DNA of 5,342 bases from a bacterium (GTDB lineage Bacteria; Blakebacterota; Blakebacteria; Blakebacterales; Blakebacteraceae): positions 1 through 5,342 of the forward strand of contig JALGVQ010000186.1 in the NCBI GenBank assembly GCA_025774615.1, given 5' to 3'. This document shows, piece by piece, positions 1 to 5,342 of this stretch; positions within the stretch are counted from its first letter, which is position 1, and every line of letters begins with the position of its first letter. Under the pieces are notes generated by a model. It was not told the DNA's origin and ran no database searches. It saw nothing but the letters and a program-made list of their open reading frames with translations. The position numbers and the translations under genes are program-made.

Positions 1-1581
1 AAAGAAGGCGCTGTACTGGTTACCGGGGATGTGTGCGAGGTTGGCTACTCAGACACAGCCCGTCCATTGGTCCACTATGATACTGGAACAGAAAAAAAGA
101 TACTCGAGGCCGATTTTCTGGTGATTGCGCCCGGTGTTAACCATATGACGTCAATGCAGAACCATGAAAACGGTCTTCTCAGATCTTTGCAGGTAATGAT
201 GCCTGGATTCACGCCGCCGAGCCTGAGAAGAGCAGTAATATGTGAACTCGGAGTCCCAGAGCTGACTTTGGCCCAAATGCAGGGAGAGGTCTACTTCATC
301 GAATACGGTTCTGCAGATCTCAGGCTGGAAATGTGCTCAATCATACCAAAGACGGAGTTTGTGACGGTCGTCCTGATCGGTCCCGATATCGACCGTATCG
401 TAGGCCATGCTGAACGTCTCGAGGCTGTGAACCGTTTTCTTGCCCTGCCGCATGTCAGAAAACTGCTTCCAGGTCCTCACATACTGAGCTGCACATGCAG
501 TCCGCACATGGTGACAGGTGACGCAGGAACCGCAATCGCAGATAGAGTGGCCGTTATCGGAGACCTGGCTACTTCCCGGCTCAATAAAGATGGAATCTAT
601 TCAGCATACGAAACATCCCGAATACTGGCTCATACTCTGCTGGCACAGGGCACGGACAGGCTGAGCCTGGGCAGGGCATACTGGCCCGGGGTCAAAGCCA
701 TATCCCGGGACAACCTGTTCGGCCGGATAGTATTCGTGCTGCATAGAATCACCTTCAGCACTCCTGTCCTGAGCCGTGTGCTGTACCAGGCCATCTTTAC
801 TGAGAGAAAGACAAGAACCAGTCCACACCGAAGACTGGAACGTATCCTGTGGAGTATCGCCAGTGGCGATGCCTCATATAGATACATATTGCGCTTGATG
901 CTGCACCCATCGACGATCTGGTCTATTGCGACCGGCGGTCTCCTGGTGACAATCAGGAATTATCTGGCGGAACTTCTGTTTGGACTCAAATGGCGAAATC
1001 TGGGAAGACATACTACTGGTGTTTACCGGGAGCAATTCGGCACCAAGCGGCGGCAGTTTATCAATCTCATTCTCCAGGCCGGGATCAAGCTCCCGCGACG
1101 ACGGGACATCGAGAAGATGTACACCATCAAGATCAAGGCACCCGGGGACATCATCTTTGCACGGTTGGGTCGTTTTGGAAATGAGGAGAGAGGCTATTTC
1201 CGTCCCCGGTTCGTCGATGTCAGACGGGTCCGGGGCGAACCGAACCGGGAGGGCAGCATCATCCGATACAGAGTGACACCCGGTTTTCTCTCATTCAACC
1301 TGATGCTGGAGAGGAGCATTGGACACCACCATCTTATCTACAGGGTCATGGATGGTTTCGCACAGGGAGGCGTTCTGATATTCGAGATCGAGCCACTTGG
1401 CAAGGGGAAGTGCGGCCTGTCCATCTACGTTACCTTCGACCTCTCGAATGGAACAGGACAGCTGAGCAGATTCACCCTTAAAGTCTTCAGATTTCTCTTC
1501 CCAGCCTTTATACATGACGTAATCTGGAACCACTCGCTGTGCCAGTTGAAGGACTGTATCGAGAGCCAGACAAGCTCCTGA
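1..1581 (+). CDS. FAD-dependent oxidoreductase fused to a C-terminal SRPBCC-like domain (5' end missing)
   Basis: The reading frame is open from base 1, so the gene starts upstream. The GTG at position 31 lies inside it and is not a credible start. Numbering from base 1, 526 residues are visible. Residues 38-45 (DFLVIAPG) match the strand before the second FAD/NAD-binding glycine turn of flavoprotein oxidoreductases. Residues 185-201 (VIGDLATSRLNKDGIYS) match the C-terminal FAD-contacting GD motif seen in geranylgeranyl-reductase-like and related flavoproteins. The N-terminal GxGxxG dinucleotide fold must lie outside the window. Residues of about 220-330 are a helical linker with a hydrophobic stretch near 305-329 that could touch the membrane. 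Residues of about 370-520 alternate beta-type segments and end in a helix-like region, resembling an SRPBCC/START hydrophobic-ligand pocket. The substrate is unknown; a lipid, isoprenoid or polyketide is an inference. A radical SAM gene follows after 27 nt, suggesting co-transcription. I am confident of the flavoprotein part and less so of the C-terminal fold. Confidence 0.82.
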   Translation, partial: KEGAVLVTGDVCEVGYSDTARPLVHYDTGTEKKILEADFLVIAPGVNHMTSMQNHENGLLRSLQVMMPGFTPPSLRRAVICELGVPELTLAQMQGEVYFIEYGSADLRLEMCSIIPKTEFVTVVLIGPDIDRIVGHAERLEAVNRFLALPHVRKLLPGPHILSCTCSPHMVTGDAGTAIADRVAVIGDLATSRLNKDGIYSAYETSRILAHTLLAQGTDRLSLGRAYWPGVKAISRDNLFGRIVFVLHRITFSTPVLSRVLYQAIFTERKTRTSPHRRLERILWSIASGDASYRYILRLMLHPSTIWSIATGGLLVTIRNYLAELLFGLKWRNLGRHTTGVYREQFGTKRRQFINLILQAGIKLPRRRDIEKMYTIKIKAPGDIIFARLGRFGNEERGYFRPRFVDVRRVRGEPNREGSIIRYRVTPGFLSFNLMLERSIGHHHLIYRVMDGFAQGGVLIFEIEPLGKGKCGLSIYVTFDLSNGTGQLSRFTLKVFRFLFPAFIHDVIWNHSLCQLKDCIESQTSS

Positions 1582-1599
1582 GCCACCACCAGCAACTGC

Positions 1600-1604
1600 A
1601 GGGA
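1600..1604 (+). promoter_or_regulatory. Probable ribosome binding site for the radical SAM gene
   Basis: AGGGA lies 4 nt before the ATG at 1609. The spacing is shorter than ideal, but 1609 is the only ATG, GTG or TTG codon between the in-frame stop of the upstream gene and the conserved N-terminus, so it decides the start. Confidence 0.45.
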
Positions 1605-1608
1605 AGCC

Positions 1609-2478
1609 ATGCGATACGAAGGAAGACTCTGGCGCCCCCCCTCAGAGGCGCGATCATTTATTCTGCAGGCGACTATCGGTTGCTCGCACAACCTGTGCAC
1701 GTACTGCGGCATGTACCGGGATAAAGACTTTTGCGTGCGGGAACTCGATGAGATCCTGGAGGACATCACCGAGGCGGCTCAGGTGGATCCCTCGATTACA
1801 AAGGTCTTCGTTGCTGATGGTGACGCGCTTGTCATGGGTCTCCCTCACTGGCGGGAGGTCCTCAGGGCTCTGCGCGAGAGGATGCCGCAATTACGCCGGG
1901 TTTCGTGTTATGCGACTGCACAGAACGTTCTCGAGAAGAGTGATGACGAACTGGCCGAGCTTCGGGCGGCAGGCCTGTCACTCCTCTATATTGGTCCTGA
2001 GTCGGGGGATGATGTAACACTCCATCGCATCGTCAAGGGCGCAACGTTTGAGGACCATACCAGGGCTGCCGGGAAAGCCCACAGGGCGGGAATGAAGCAG
2101 AGCGTGATCATGCTGCTGGGTGTGGGTGGTGTAGAGCGAACTGAGGAACATGCCCGTGAAACGGCCCGCCTTATAACCGAGATGGATCCGGAATATCTTT
2201 CCGCCCTTACTCTCACCATCATTCCGGGGACACCCCATCAACGCATGACGGATAAGGGGAAGTTCGAACTTCCTGCTGTTCCCGATCTGCTGCGGGAGAT
2301 GCGCACGATGGTCGCCGAGACCCACCCGACGAGAGCGCTCTTCCGCACCAACCATGCGTCCAATTACCTGCCCATTGAAGGGCGGCTTCCACGTGACCGG
2401 GAGAGGATCATCGCCACTATCGACGCGGCTCTTCGGGGGGAAGTTCCACTTCGTCCCGAGTACTTCCGGGGATTATAA
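1609..2478 (+). CDS. Radical SAM protein with a CX4CX2C cluster motif
   Basis: This is a complete protein of 289 residues that probably binds a [4Fe-4S] cluster and cleaves S-adenosylmethionine to make a radical; its substrate is unknown. The cluster cysteines are C25, C30 and C33 in GCSHNLCTYCGMY, giving CX4CX2C spacing instead of the usual CX3CX2C, with an aromatic residue (Y32) just before the last cysteine as is typical. Further core features are VADGDAL at 68-74 (the position of the SAM-contacting second strand), IGPESGDD at 128-135, and the glycine-rich strand MLLGVGG at 168-174. The tail near 245-268 (FRTNHASNYLPI, then LPRDRERI) looks like a family signature. The N-terminus has no B12-binding domain and the C-terminus has no room for a SPASM extra-cluster domain, so this is a minimal single-domain form. 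It follows the flavoprotein gene by 27 nt and is probably in the same operon. Assignment to the superfamily is secure; the reaction cannot be named. Confidence 0.93.
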   Translation: MRYEGRLWRPPSEARSFILQATIGCSHNLCTYCGMYRDKDFCVRELDEILEDITEAAQVDPSITKVFVADGDALVMGLPHWREVLRALRERMPQLRRVSCYATAQNVLEKSDDELAELRAAGLSLLYIGPESGDDVTLHRIVKGATFEDHTRAAGKAHRAGMKQSVIMLLGVGGVERTEEHARETARLITEMDPEYLSALTLTIIPGTPHQRMTDKGKFELPAVPDLLREMRTMVAETHPTRALFRTNHASNYLPIEGRLPRDRERIIATIDAALRGEVPLRPEYFRGL

Positions 2479-2589
2479 CGAGCGGTTCAGCGGTGAAGGT
2501 CCTCCAACCTCAGTCCGGTAGTTTTTCCTCGTAAGATTTCCCCCTTCAGGCGCGCAAACAGTTGAATGCAATCCACATTTTATTCAAAT

Positions 2590-2593
2590 GGAG
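2590..2593 (+). promoter_or_regulatory. Ribosome binding site fixing the NmrA-like gene start at 2601
   Basis: GGAG sits 7 nt before the ATG at 2601. The frame stays open upstream to a TTG at 2562, but that codon has no such site and would add 13 residues before the family's usual beta-strand start, so 2601 is preferred. Confidence 0.7.
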
Positions 2594-2600
2594 AAATCTG

Positions 2601-3473
2601 ATGAGTAACAGGCGTATTCTGGTGACCGGTGCGACCGGACAGCAGGGCGGGGCGGTAGTTGACGCGCTCCTGGACAGAGGGCTTGAAATAACGGCAATGA
2701 CGCGGAATCCTGACTCTGAGAAAGCCAGAGCTCTTGGAGCGAGGGGAATAGGTTTCGTCACAGGTGATATGGATGACCGTGCATCCCTGGTAGAAGCGTT
2801 CCGGGGATTCGACACGGTGTTTCTTATGGGGACACCGTTCGAGGCCGGAGTTGAAACGGAAACGGTTCACGGGATCAATGCCGTCCAGGCTGCCCGCGAG
2901 GCCGGTACAGGTCATCTGGTGTATAGTTCGGTCTCCGATGCCGACGAGAATACAGGTGTCCCTCACTTTGACAGCAAATCCAGGGTCGAGGGGTATCTCA
3001 GGGAGAGTGGGGTACCGTACACCATCATCGCACCGGTGTACTTCTACGACAATATGATGTCGCCATTCGTCCTGCCCGGTCTGCAGGATGGAACGTTTGC
3101 CATGGCGATGCCTGCTGAGGTCTCTCTGCAGAGTGTTTCGGTGAAGAACATCGGCGAACTGGCAGCGCTGGTGATCCAGAACCCGGACCGGTTCCTGGGT
3201 AAGCGGATCAACCTTGCCGGTGACGGACTGACCGGTCAGGAATACGCCGAAGCGATCAGCACCGCCAGCGGCCGTCAGATAGGGTATTTCGAAGTGCCGA
3301 TCGAGCAGGTGCGCGAAATGAGTGAGGATATGGCCCTGATGTATGAATGGTTCATCACGGATGGGTACACCGCGGATATCGAGGGCCTGAAGAGTGAATA
3401 CCCGGAAGTGGCATGGGAATCGTTCCCGGATTGGGCCGGTCGACAGGACTGGGGAGTGCTCGACAAGAGCTGA
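2601..3473 (+). CDS. NmrA/HSCARG-like NAD(P)-binding protein (atypical short-chain dehydrogenase family)
   Basis: This is a 290-residue cytosolic Rossmann-fold protein. The N-terminus has the dinucleotide motif GATGQQG (G10, G13, G16) right after the first strand, and R35 in TRNP lies after strand two, where an arginine usually contacts the 2'-phosphate of NADPH. YSSVSDAD at 108-115 and HFDSK at 122-126 stand where classical short-chain dehydrogenases have the catalytic Ser and YxxxK. The tyrosine is replaced by His122, while Lys126 is kept. This pattern and the following segment (VEGYLRESGVPYTIIAP, 129-145) match NmrA and human HSCARG, which sense NADP(H) state, but relatives include real reductases such as quinone or azo-type enzymes. 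The C-terminal part (about 200-285, ending AWESFPDWAG) fits the family's substrate or partner-binding region. Length is typical. It lies 122 nt after the radical SAM gene, so it may have its own promoter, though none is clear. Whether it is a sensor or an enzyme is open. Confidence 0.9.
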   Translation: MSNRRILVTGATGQQGGAVVDALLDRGLEITAMTRNPDSEKARALGARGIGFVTGDMDDRASLVEAFRGFDTVFLMGTPFEAGVETETVHGINAVQAAREAGTGHLVYSSVSDADENTGVPHFDSKSRVEGYLRESGVPYTIIAPVYFYDNMMSPFVLPGLQDGTFAMAMPAEVSLQSVSVKNIGELAALVIQNPDRFLGKRINLAGDGLTGQEYAEAISTASGRQIGYFEVPIEQVREMSEDMALMYEWFITDGYTADIEGLKSEYPEVAWESFPDWAGRQDWGVLDKS

Positions 3474-3563
3474 TTCCCTTTTTCCGGGCACATGAGCACA
3501 TCTGTACAACAATCAGGTATGCGATTGAACGACTGATCGATCATCAAGTACCATTGACCCATT

Positions 3564-4943
3564 ATGAGCGACACACCGATGGGTCGATGTCGCGGCATTG
3601 TTTTCGGATCAATAATAGCCCTTTTCGGTATTGCAACGGTTGCACGGGCACAGAACGATTATACAAGCTATCTCCATGCAACGTTGCGTGGCTGGGAAGA
3701 CGGTGTACGCGTCACCCTATTCGATCGAAACGGCAGTTACTTCGGTCGTCTCAGCGAATGCGGAATACTGCAGCGCTTCAATTCGCTGGAGGACGAGGAG
3801 TATGCGCTCGATATCGTCTCGTTCGGTTTTTCACTCTCTGAAGACTATGAGTGGTACACCCGCAGACGCGGCGCCCGCTGGCGTGGTGGGAGTATCAATT
3901 ACGTAAACCTGGTTCAAGCGGCTGAAATAGCCGGGTCGGTTCCTCTCTCTGATACCTGGGACTTCGATGTGCTCTTCAACCAGGAATCAACCATGCAGGC
4001 TGAGCGCTCACTTGTCCGGGCAATCTTCCGGAAATCGTCTGCTGACGGAAATGTGACTGGTTTTCTGACGGGATGGCTGAAATCGAGCAAGGAAGAGATG
4101 GATCTTGAGTTCGGGTTGACGTTCACTCCAGGGCAGAGCAGCATTACGGTCGCAGCAGGTGCTCTTGATCCATTCAGTGATATTATCTATCAGGTTCTCG
4201 GTGTTGGCCCGAAATACTCTCCCGTGTCGCTCAACTATGTCAAGCACCCGTTCACAGCGCGATTGTCAGCGGATATCCCCCTGGGCCGGCAGTTCCGCTC
4301 TGAACTGTATGGTCTGATCATGAGCCCTGGTGATGTGATCGTGACTGAACAGGCAGATACCCTGGGGAGCTTCAGACAGAATGAGGGATATGGGTACGCG
4401 GGTGCGCTCCTGGAGTGGGCCCCATCGAGAAATAGTGCGACAGGGACATTTGCTACTGTTGTGAAGAGTGGAATGGATCGACAGATGCTCGATCAGAGTC
4501 CACCGGAGGATTCGTTTGACCTCAATGAGACCACCGGTCAGATCGGCATATATGGAATGCAGCGACTAGGGGGGAACGTATTGCTGGACGCTTACCTGGT
4601 CCGTGTTTTAAGACTGGAAAACCGTTCCTGTCCTGATGTTGCCGAATCCTATCTCATCGATTACGAGGACCGAACCTGGATCGGCAGGGGAACGGTGACC
4701 TATCGGGCGCAGAATGGATTCAGAGGGGAAATCGGTCTCGACTTCGATTCACGCGATGTGATACGCGATGCCAATATCCAGGGGCGGCATCACTCCTACT
4801 TTCATTCCCGTTTCAGATTTGACATGGGATGGTATATAAGTGACAGGGCGATGTTCGTCTGGGGTGCCAACGTGGATCTTGATCGTGATACGTCCACCGG
4901 CTGGTTCGATGGCGGACACGTACGGTTTCAGGTGTTCTGGTAA
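3564..4943 (+). CDS. Exported protein, probable outer-membrane beta-barrel, family unrecognised
   Basis: The protein has 459 residues. A signal peptide is visible: a basic n-region (R8, R10), a hydrophobic core at 12-26, and an A-R-A site giving likely cleavage after A29, leaving about 430 mature residues. The mature part is rich in short amphipathic stretches with alternating hydrophobic residues, aromatic residues and polar turns, as in porin-like barrels (for example 385-399, 415-431 and 436-459). The last residues, GGHVRFQVFW, carry hydrophobics at every second position and end in Trp, which fits the C-terminal signal read by the BAM assembly machinery. No enzyme motif, plug domain or TonB box is recognised. 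The only cysteines I see are C9 in the signal peptide, C66 and C352. An in-frame TGA at 3555 rules out an earlier start. No Shine-Dalgarno site precedes 3564, and the ATG at 3579 (M6) would give an equally good signal peptide. It could also be a periplasmic beta-rich protein, but the terminus favours a barrel. Confidence 0.75.
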   Translation: MSDTPMGRCRGIVFGSIIALFGIATVARAQNDYTSYLHATLRGWEDGVRVTLFDRNGSYFGRLSECGILQRFNSLEDEEYALDIVSFGFSLSEDYEWYTRRRGARWRGGSINYVNLVQAAEIAGSVPLSDTWDFDVLFNQESTMQAERSLVRAIFRKSSADGNVTGFLTGWLKSSKEEMDLEFGLTFTPGQSSITVAAGALDPFSDIIYQVLGVGPKYSPVSLNYVKHPFTARLSADIPLGRQFRSELYGLIMSPGDVIVTEQADTLGSFRQNEGYGYAGALLEWAPSRNSATGTFATVVKSGMDRQMLDQSPPEDSFDLNETTGQIGIYGMQRLGGNVLLDAYLVRVLRLENRSCPDVAESYLIDYEDRTWIGRGTVTYRAQNGFRGEIGLDFDSRDVIRDANIQGRHHSYFHSRFRFDMGWYISDRAMFVWGANVDLDRDTSTGWFDGGHVRFQVFW

Positions 4944-5064
4944 ACTGTTCTGCTCGATGGCGCTTATTCTTTGTTTTCCTCAGGGATCCAGGCCGCCCGA
5001 TTCAGCGGGAGCCAGACCAATGATGAGGTCGGCAGGATAATCAGAGATATTCTATTACTGGCAA

Positions 5065-5093
5065 TTGACGGAGCCCGATATTAATTATATGTA
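5065..5093 (+). promoter_or_regulatory. Possible sigma70-type promoter for the lipoprotein gene
   Basis: TTGACG (5065-5070) matches the -35 consensus at five of six bases. After a 17-nt spacer TATGTA (5088-5093) matches the -10 only at its first three bases, but lies in an A+T-rich stretch. Transcription would begin near 5100 and give a leader of about 120 nt. The call rests on sequence alone, and bacteria of some phyla use different promoter elements. Confidence 0.3.
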
Positions 5094-5210
5094 AGAAACG
5101 TTGTCCATGTTCCTGATGGAACGGCCAGCCCGCCAAAAATGGTTCTCTGTCCTCTGAATGTTCCTTACCGTCCGTTCAGCAAGGGCCGGAATCCGCTTAT
5201 GAACTTGCTT

Positions 5211-5216
5211 AAGGAG
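5211..5216 (+). promoter_or_regulatory. Strong ribosome binding site for the lipoprotein gene
   Basis: AAGGAG stands 6 nt before the ATG at 5223, the best Shine-Dalgarno match and spacing in the window. It settles the start of the short partial gene that follows. Confidence 0.85.
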
Positions 5217-5222
5217 ATCTGC

Positions 5223-5342
5223 ATGCTTTTCAAGCGCCTTTCTGTGGCCATGATTCTGCTTCTTCTCATCGGTTTTGCCGGTGGGTGTGATGAGTTGCTG
5301 CCGAGCGAAGGAGATGATTCGCTCTCAGCTCTGGTAGGGACC
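5223..5342 (+). CDS. Lipoprotein, N-terminal 40 residues only (runs off the window)
   Basis: Forty codons are visible, open to the last base. The N-terminus is a lipoprotein signal peptide: a charged n-region (K4, R5), a hydrophobic core at 8-18 (VAMILLLLIGF), and a lipobox AGGC with the lipidated cysteine at residue 22. The mature part begins CDELLPSEGDD, an acidic flexible tether, and then SLSALVGT. Asp follows the lipid cysteine; in enterobacteria that favours retention in the inner membrane, but the rule does not hold in all phyla. The closing LVGT recalls the LVGTW opening of many lipocalin-like lipoproteins, but the deciding residue lies beyond the window. The strong ribosome site upstream supports good translation. 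Lipoprotein status is well supported; function is unknown. Confidence 0.85.
   Translation, partial: MLFKRLSVAMILLLLIGFAGGCDELLPSEGDDSLSALVGT

Larger units (their letters stand above)
4944..5222 (+). other. Intergenic region between the barrel gene and the lipoprotein gene
   Basis: The first 138 nt continue the barrel gene's frame without a stop until TAA at 5082, but there is no ATG and no ribosome site, so I do not call a gene. GGC and CCCG at 4991-4999 can pair with CGGG and GCC at 5006-5013, but no T-run follows, so it is not a convincing terminator. A small GTTCC/GGAAC hairpin (5109-5122) lies in the presumed leader of the lipoprotein gene. The stretch around 5075-5095 is A+T-rich against its surroundings, as a promoter would be. 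No tRNA or recognised riboswitch is seen. Confidence 0.5.

Noticed and set aside
31-33. GTG as a start codon for the flavoprotein
   Set aside because: The frame is open to base 1 and the upstream residues (KEGAVLVTGD) read as a continuing flavoprotein strand; the N-terminal nucleotide-binding fold is missing, so the true start is upstream of the window.
2494-2526. Possible terminator after the radical SAM gene
   Set aside because: A six-pair stem with a bulged A (TGA-GGT with ACCTCA) is separated from the T5 run by 9 nt. That is too weak and badly spaced for an intrinsic terminator.
2562-2600. TTG at 2562 as the start of the NmrA-like gene, or TTGAAT here as a -35 box
   Set aside because: The 13 extra residues are not family-like and GGAG serves the ATG at 2601. 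The only matching -10 (TCAAAT) would overlap the ribosome site and leave almost no leader.
3415-3427. Perfect GGGAA-TCG-TTCCC inverted repeat
   Set aside because: It is short, lies within the NmrA-like coding sequence over conserved residues, and is not followed by a T-run; likely chance.
3458-3483. Possible terminator at the end of the NmrA-like gene
   Set aside because: GCTC/GAGC is only a four-pair stem overlapping the stop codon, and the T5 run lies 8 nt beyond it. It cannot be called with confidence.
2580-3512. A 310-codon open frame on the - strand across the whole NmrA-like gene
   Set aside because: It is antisense to a gene with clear family motifs and a good ribosome site; its translation is rich in Arg, His and Cys and shows no recognisable domain. 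It is most likely a by-product of the sense gene's codon pattern.
4958-5040. Small ATG-initiated frame downstream of the barrel gene
   Set aside because: It is the tail of a longer shadow frame that overlaps the barrel gene, has no ribosome site, and gives a Pro/Arg-rich translation without any recognisable feature.

Overview
The window comes from a bacterium with an outer membrane. It encodes a signal-peptide-bearing protein that looks like an outer-membrane beta-barrel ending in an aromatic residue, and the start of a lipoprotein with a signal peptidase II lipobox. Base composition is moderate, a little over half G+C by eye. Shine-Dalgarno sites are present for some genes (clearest AAGGAG at 5211-5216) and absent for others. 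Nothing here fixes the phylum. All genes lie on the + strand with short gaps, so the window reads as ordinary chromosome. I see no rRNA, tRNA, CRISPR array, insertion sequence, integrase or phage gene.

Layout. (1) Positions 1-1581 hold the 3' part of a large two-part protein: the C-terminal half of an FAD-dependent oxidoreductase, a helical linker, and a C-terminal region that resembles an SRPBCC/START-type hydrophobic-ligand fold. (2) A gap of 27 nt leads to 1609-2478, a complete radical SAM protein of 289 residues with a CX4CX2C cluster motif. The spacing and shared strand suggest one transcript with gene 1. (3) After 122 nt, 2601-3473 encodes a 290-residue NmrA/HSCARG-like NAD(P)-binding protein with a good ribosome site. 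(4) After 90 nt, 3564-4943 encodes a 459-residue exported protein, probably an outer-membrane beta-barrel, of unrecognised family. (5) After a 279-nt non-coding gap with a possible sigma70-type promoter, a lipoprotein gene begins at 5223 and runs off the end of the window.

How they may work together. Genes 1 and 2 are both redox enzymes. Gene 1 plausibly acts on a greasy substrate (a lipid, isoprenoid or polyketide-like compound), and gene 2 could carry out a radical step on the same or a related molecule. That is inference from domain content and spacing. Gene 3 is a cofactor-binding dehydrogenase-like protein or redox sensor and need not belong to the pair. Genes 4 and 5 are envelope proteins, probably under separate control. 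No defence system or other clearly new system is evident. The items most worth a second look are the oxidoreductase-SRPBCC fusion with its radical SAM neighbour and the unassigned barrel protein.
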